Shown in pieces: positions 4,703 through 6,885 of a stretch of 6,885 nt of DNA. Origin of the DNA: JADHUC01 sp964617665 (lineage in GTDB: Bacteria > Planctomycetota > Planctomycetia > Pirellulales > Pirellulaceae); the NCBI GenBank assembly GCA_964617665.1, contig CAZUAH010000689.1, positions 1-6,885 of the forward strand, in the 5' to 3' direction. The position numbers and the translations under genes are program-made. The stretch's first letter is position 1; the number at the start of each line of letters is the position of its first letter. The notes under the pieces were generated by a model, which was given only the letters and a program-made list of their open reading frames with translations, was not told the origin of the DNA and did not search any database.

Positions 4703-6885
4703 TCAAGGTGACGGGCCGACATCGTCCAACAACCGATTGCTGATGCAGAACAGTCCCTGATTTGTCCCAACGTATAGACGCTTGCCGACGCCGCAGAGGC
4801 TGAAGAACTCCAGCTCCAATTCGTTCATCACACAACGCAGTTGGCCGTCTTCAGGCCTAACCACGTACAGACCGTTGCCCGTGGCGAAGACCAGCTTGTC
4901 GTGCCAGCGAATGAAATCGTAGACGTAGTTCAACTCGATTCCTTCGTGTTCGAACAGCTTCTGCCCGGTGTCGTCCGTGACGGTGGTCACGTGCACTGCG
5001 TCCTGGTGCGGTTTCCGCCGGAGCCACAGCGTTTGGCCGCGATCGTCGAAAGACCGCTCGTCCCAGGTCTGCACCACCAACCGCTTCTCGGCTTGGCTGT
5101 ACCTGGTCTGGTAGTAGGCGTGGTAACTGATCTTCGACTCCATGTCGCGGAGCGTATTCTCCTGCGGGTGCAGTTGATAAACGTGATAGAACTGTTTGCC
5201 GAAAAGTCCGAGGTAGAAGCAGCGGCCATCCGAGGCGAGCGTACGGATTCGCTCGGAGGGCAGCGGCGAGTTGTCCGGCTCCAGATGACGGGCGTTGCCC
5301 GACGTGCCGTTCAAGAGAAACAAGCCCCGATCAATAGTGGCCACCGCGAGTTGATCCGACGAAGCGGCGATGTCCGTCACCACGCCGTCGACGCCGGTTA
5401 CGCGCGCAGCCTCGGTGGTGCCAGCCGGCAAAGAAAACAGTTCTCCAAGCTGGTCCTGCAACGAGTAGTCGCACCGCAGCGCCCAGACGTGGCCCCGAGC
5501 ATGCACCAGCTTCTTGACTCGCGTCTTGCGACTGGTGGTGGGAAGTGAAATTCTCGAAACATAGTCGCGCGCCAACCGAGGTCCAGGAGCGATCGCCTGA
5601 CGCAAGTGGTCTTGCCAACGGGCCAGTCGCATCCGCTCGAAGTCCGCCGACCCGCCGTGCGTGTAATGCTCCAGCAGGGGAGACAGCAGCCGCGAAGCGG
5701 CCTCATGACGTCCCTGCTTTGACATGGCCGGCAGCAATAGCAGCATCCCTTGCGCGAGGCTTGAGGAATGGTAGTTGCCGATCACTGTCTGCTTCGTGGC
5801 ATAAGTCTCGAACAGCTCAAGCGTGTCGCCCGTCAATTCGGCGTGACCGTTAATGCCGAAGCGGGCTTGCAGCATACTGTACAGACGGTACGACAGGTTG
5901 CACCGCACAAATGCCTGACCGTATTCCGCATTCATAGCGGGAATCAAGTCGATCGCCCGGCGAAGATGAGGCACCCAACGGAAATCGCGCTGGTCGGCGA
6001 AATAGCCGACCCGTGAACGCAGATACTGCCCAAGTGCTTGATGAAAGGCCGAATCGCGTTGGACCAGATCGTCTGCCAGCCTGGCGGCATGTTCAGCGAC
6101 GCCCTTGTCTTTCGGATGCTCGAGGAGTTGGCTGTCGATGGTGTCCAGGAGATTGAGCAGCGTATCAGGCTCGACATTCTGATCTGCCGCCTGCCGGAAA
6201 TGCTCGATCTTGGTCTCCATATCGGGAGCCAGTCGGGCCAGCCATATCCAGCCCCATTTTGCTTGATGGGGAAACCATCCGCCCTCGGTCCCCTCACGGG
6301 CCATGCGTTCGGCCATGGCAGTGACACGTTCCGGCAAAAGCGGCCGGTCGCGCCAGGTGGTTGCCTGGTAGCAAACGCCGCGCGTGTTATAGTTCGACTC
6401 CAGCAGCAGAGCGTTTTCCAGGTAATCAAAGCTCGCTTCCAGTAACACCCGCTCACGAGGGCACGGTTCAGAATTCGTGTTGCCGCGTCCCTCGCTCCAC
6501 CGCACCGCATCCGACAGACCTTCCAGCAACACTCCCGCGCAGACCAGCAACTGAGTGTCGTCGCCCTGGAACAGCATCGCGTTTTCCACTGCTCGCAGGG
6601 CTCGACGCAAAACGTGAGGTTTGGCCGCGTGCTGGAAGCAACCGCGATAGCCATGCCGCGAATGGAAATTGCCGTCGTCTTGCGGCGGGTACGGCATCAG
6701 ACGAAAAGCCTGCTGTTTGAGGGTCACAAACTCTTCGTCCGACTGATGGTTTCCGGATCGTCGTGGCGGTTTGTCCCCGAGCGATTCGACAATCTGTCGA
6801 ATGGCCGGTTCGATATGCTCCGCTGCTTGCGCGGCATCCGGCCCGCTGGTCGTAAATCGCAACTCCTTTGCCGGGAACAAGGCCG
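4703..6885 (-). CDS. Gene A: large helical-repeat plus beta-propeller protein, 5'-truncated by the window edge
   Basis: The frame is open from the right edge to a TGA at 4705-4703, giving about 725 visible residues. A TTG at 6880 could be read as a start. However, the frame continues upstream of it, and the first visible residues look like the middle of a domain, so the true start is probably outside the window. Visible residues 1-36 resemble the end of the second CsgG-like repeat of gene B. Residues about 45-450 are mainly amphipathic helices, plausibly TPR-like, with segments such as HVLRRALRAVENAMLF and WIWLARLAPDMETKIEHF. Residues about 455-716 form blade-like beta repeats, for example DGRCFYLGLFG, DKLVFATGNGLYVV and KRLYVGTNQGLFCI, so this is probably a beta-propeller of the Reg_prop type. 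The protein ends just after the last blade, with no PEGA, FGE or NPCBM module. It aligns collinearly with the middle of gene B and is very likely its paralogue. Function unknown; export is inferred only from the paralogue. Confidence 0.92.
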   Translation of the reverse strand, partial: ALFPAKELRFTTSGPDAAQAAEHIEPAIRQIVESLGDKPPRRSGNHQSDEEFVTLKQQAFRLMPYPPQDDGNFHSRHGYRGCFQHAAKPHVLRRALRAVENAMLFQGDDTQLLVCAGVLLEGLSDAVRWSEGRGNTNSEPCPRERVLLEASFDYLENALLLESNYNTRGVCYQATTWRDRPLLPERVTAMAERMAREGTEGGWFPHQAKWGWIWLARLAPDMETKIEHFRQAADQNVEPDTLLNLLDTIDSQLLEHPKDKGVAEHAARLADDLVQRDSAFHQALGQYLRSRVGYFADQRDFRWVPHLRRAIDLIPAMNAEYGQAFVRCNLSYRLYSMLQARFGINGHAELTGDTLELFETYATKQTVIGNYHSSSLAQGMLLLLPAMSKQGRHEAASRLLSPLLEHYTHGGSADFERMRLARWQDHLRQAIAPGPRLARDYVSRISLPTTSRKTRVKKLVHARGHVWALRCDYSLQDQLGELFSLPAGTTEAARVTGVDGVVTDIAASSDQLAVATIDRGLFLLNGTSGNARHLEPDNSPLPSERIRTLASDGRCFYLGLFGKQFYHVYQLHPQENTLRDMESKISYHAYYQTRYSQAEKRLVVQTWDERSFDDRGQTLWLRRKPHQDAVHVTTVTDDTGQKLFEHEGIELNYVYDFIRWHDKLVFATGNGLYVVRPEDGQLRCVMNELELEFFSLCGVGKRLYVGTNQGLFCISNRLLDDVGPSP

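Noticed and set aside
4841..5548. A 235-codon open frame on the plus strand opposite gene A.
   Set aside because: It lies wholly within gene A, whose protein has clear helical and propeller patterns. The plus-strand product shows no domain motif and is explained by codon bias in a GC-rich gene.
5944..6654. A 236-codon open frame on the minus strand overlapping gene A in another frame.
   Set aside because: The product is low in structure-like patterning, with many Trp, Cys and Arg residues, and it duplicates the span of the well-supported gene A frame.
6878..6880. TTG as the start codon of gene A.
   Set aside because: The frame remains open upstream, the bases for a ribosome binding site are not in the window, and the first residues look like the inside of a domain.

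Overview
The window is almost entirely coding, and all of it reads on the minus strand. It holds two large, adjacent, related genes, both cut by the window edges. The upstream gene (A) enters at the right edge and stops at 4703. After a 70-bp gap the downstream gene (B) starts at ATG 4632 and stays open in one frame for 1544 codons, down to base 1. There are no RNA genes, mobile elements, CRISPR arrays or long non-coding stretches.

Gene B carries a Sec-type signal peptide. It is followed by a tandem pair of CsgG-like domains, a long helical region, a beta-propeller-like region, a PEGA-like domain, a formylglycine-generating-enzyme-like (FGE-sulfatase/SUMF1) domain and an NPCBM-like carbohydrate-binding domain that is still incomplete at the edge. 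Gene A, as far as it is visible, matches only the middle of B: the end of what looks like the second CsgG-like repeat, the helical region and the propeller, after which it stops. The two therefore look like diverged tandem paralogues, a short form (A) and a long form (B) with extra C-terminal modules. They are probably co-transcribed, because they share orientation, lie close together and have no visible terminator between them.

The organism is probably a planctomycete or a related PVC-group bacterium. The reasons are the moderately high GC, the very large exported multidomain proteins, and the mix of CsgG-like, PEGA, FGE-sulfatase and NPCBM modules, which is typical of such genomes. This is an inference from style, not from a marker gene.

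The biological role is not established. The modules suggest an exported protein pair that works at the cell envelope or surface: an N-terminal envelope-type domain, a central helical and propeller scaffold for protein contacts, and in B a C-terminal ligand- or glycan-binding end. The FGE-like domain has the family's hallmark motifs but a shortened C-terminal part without the cysteine pair of true formylglycine-generating enzymes, so it is more likely a binding module than an enzyme.
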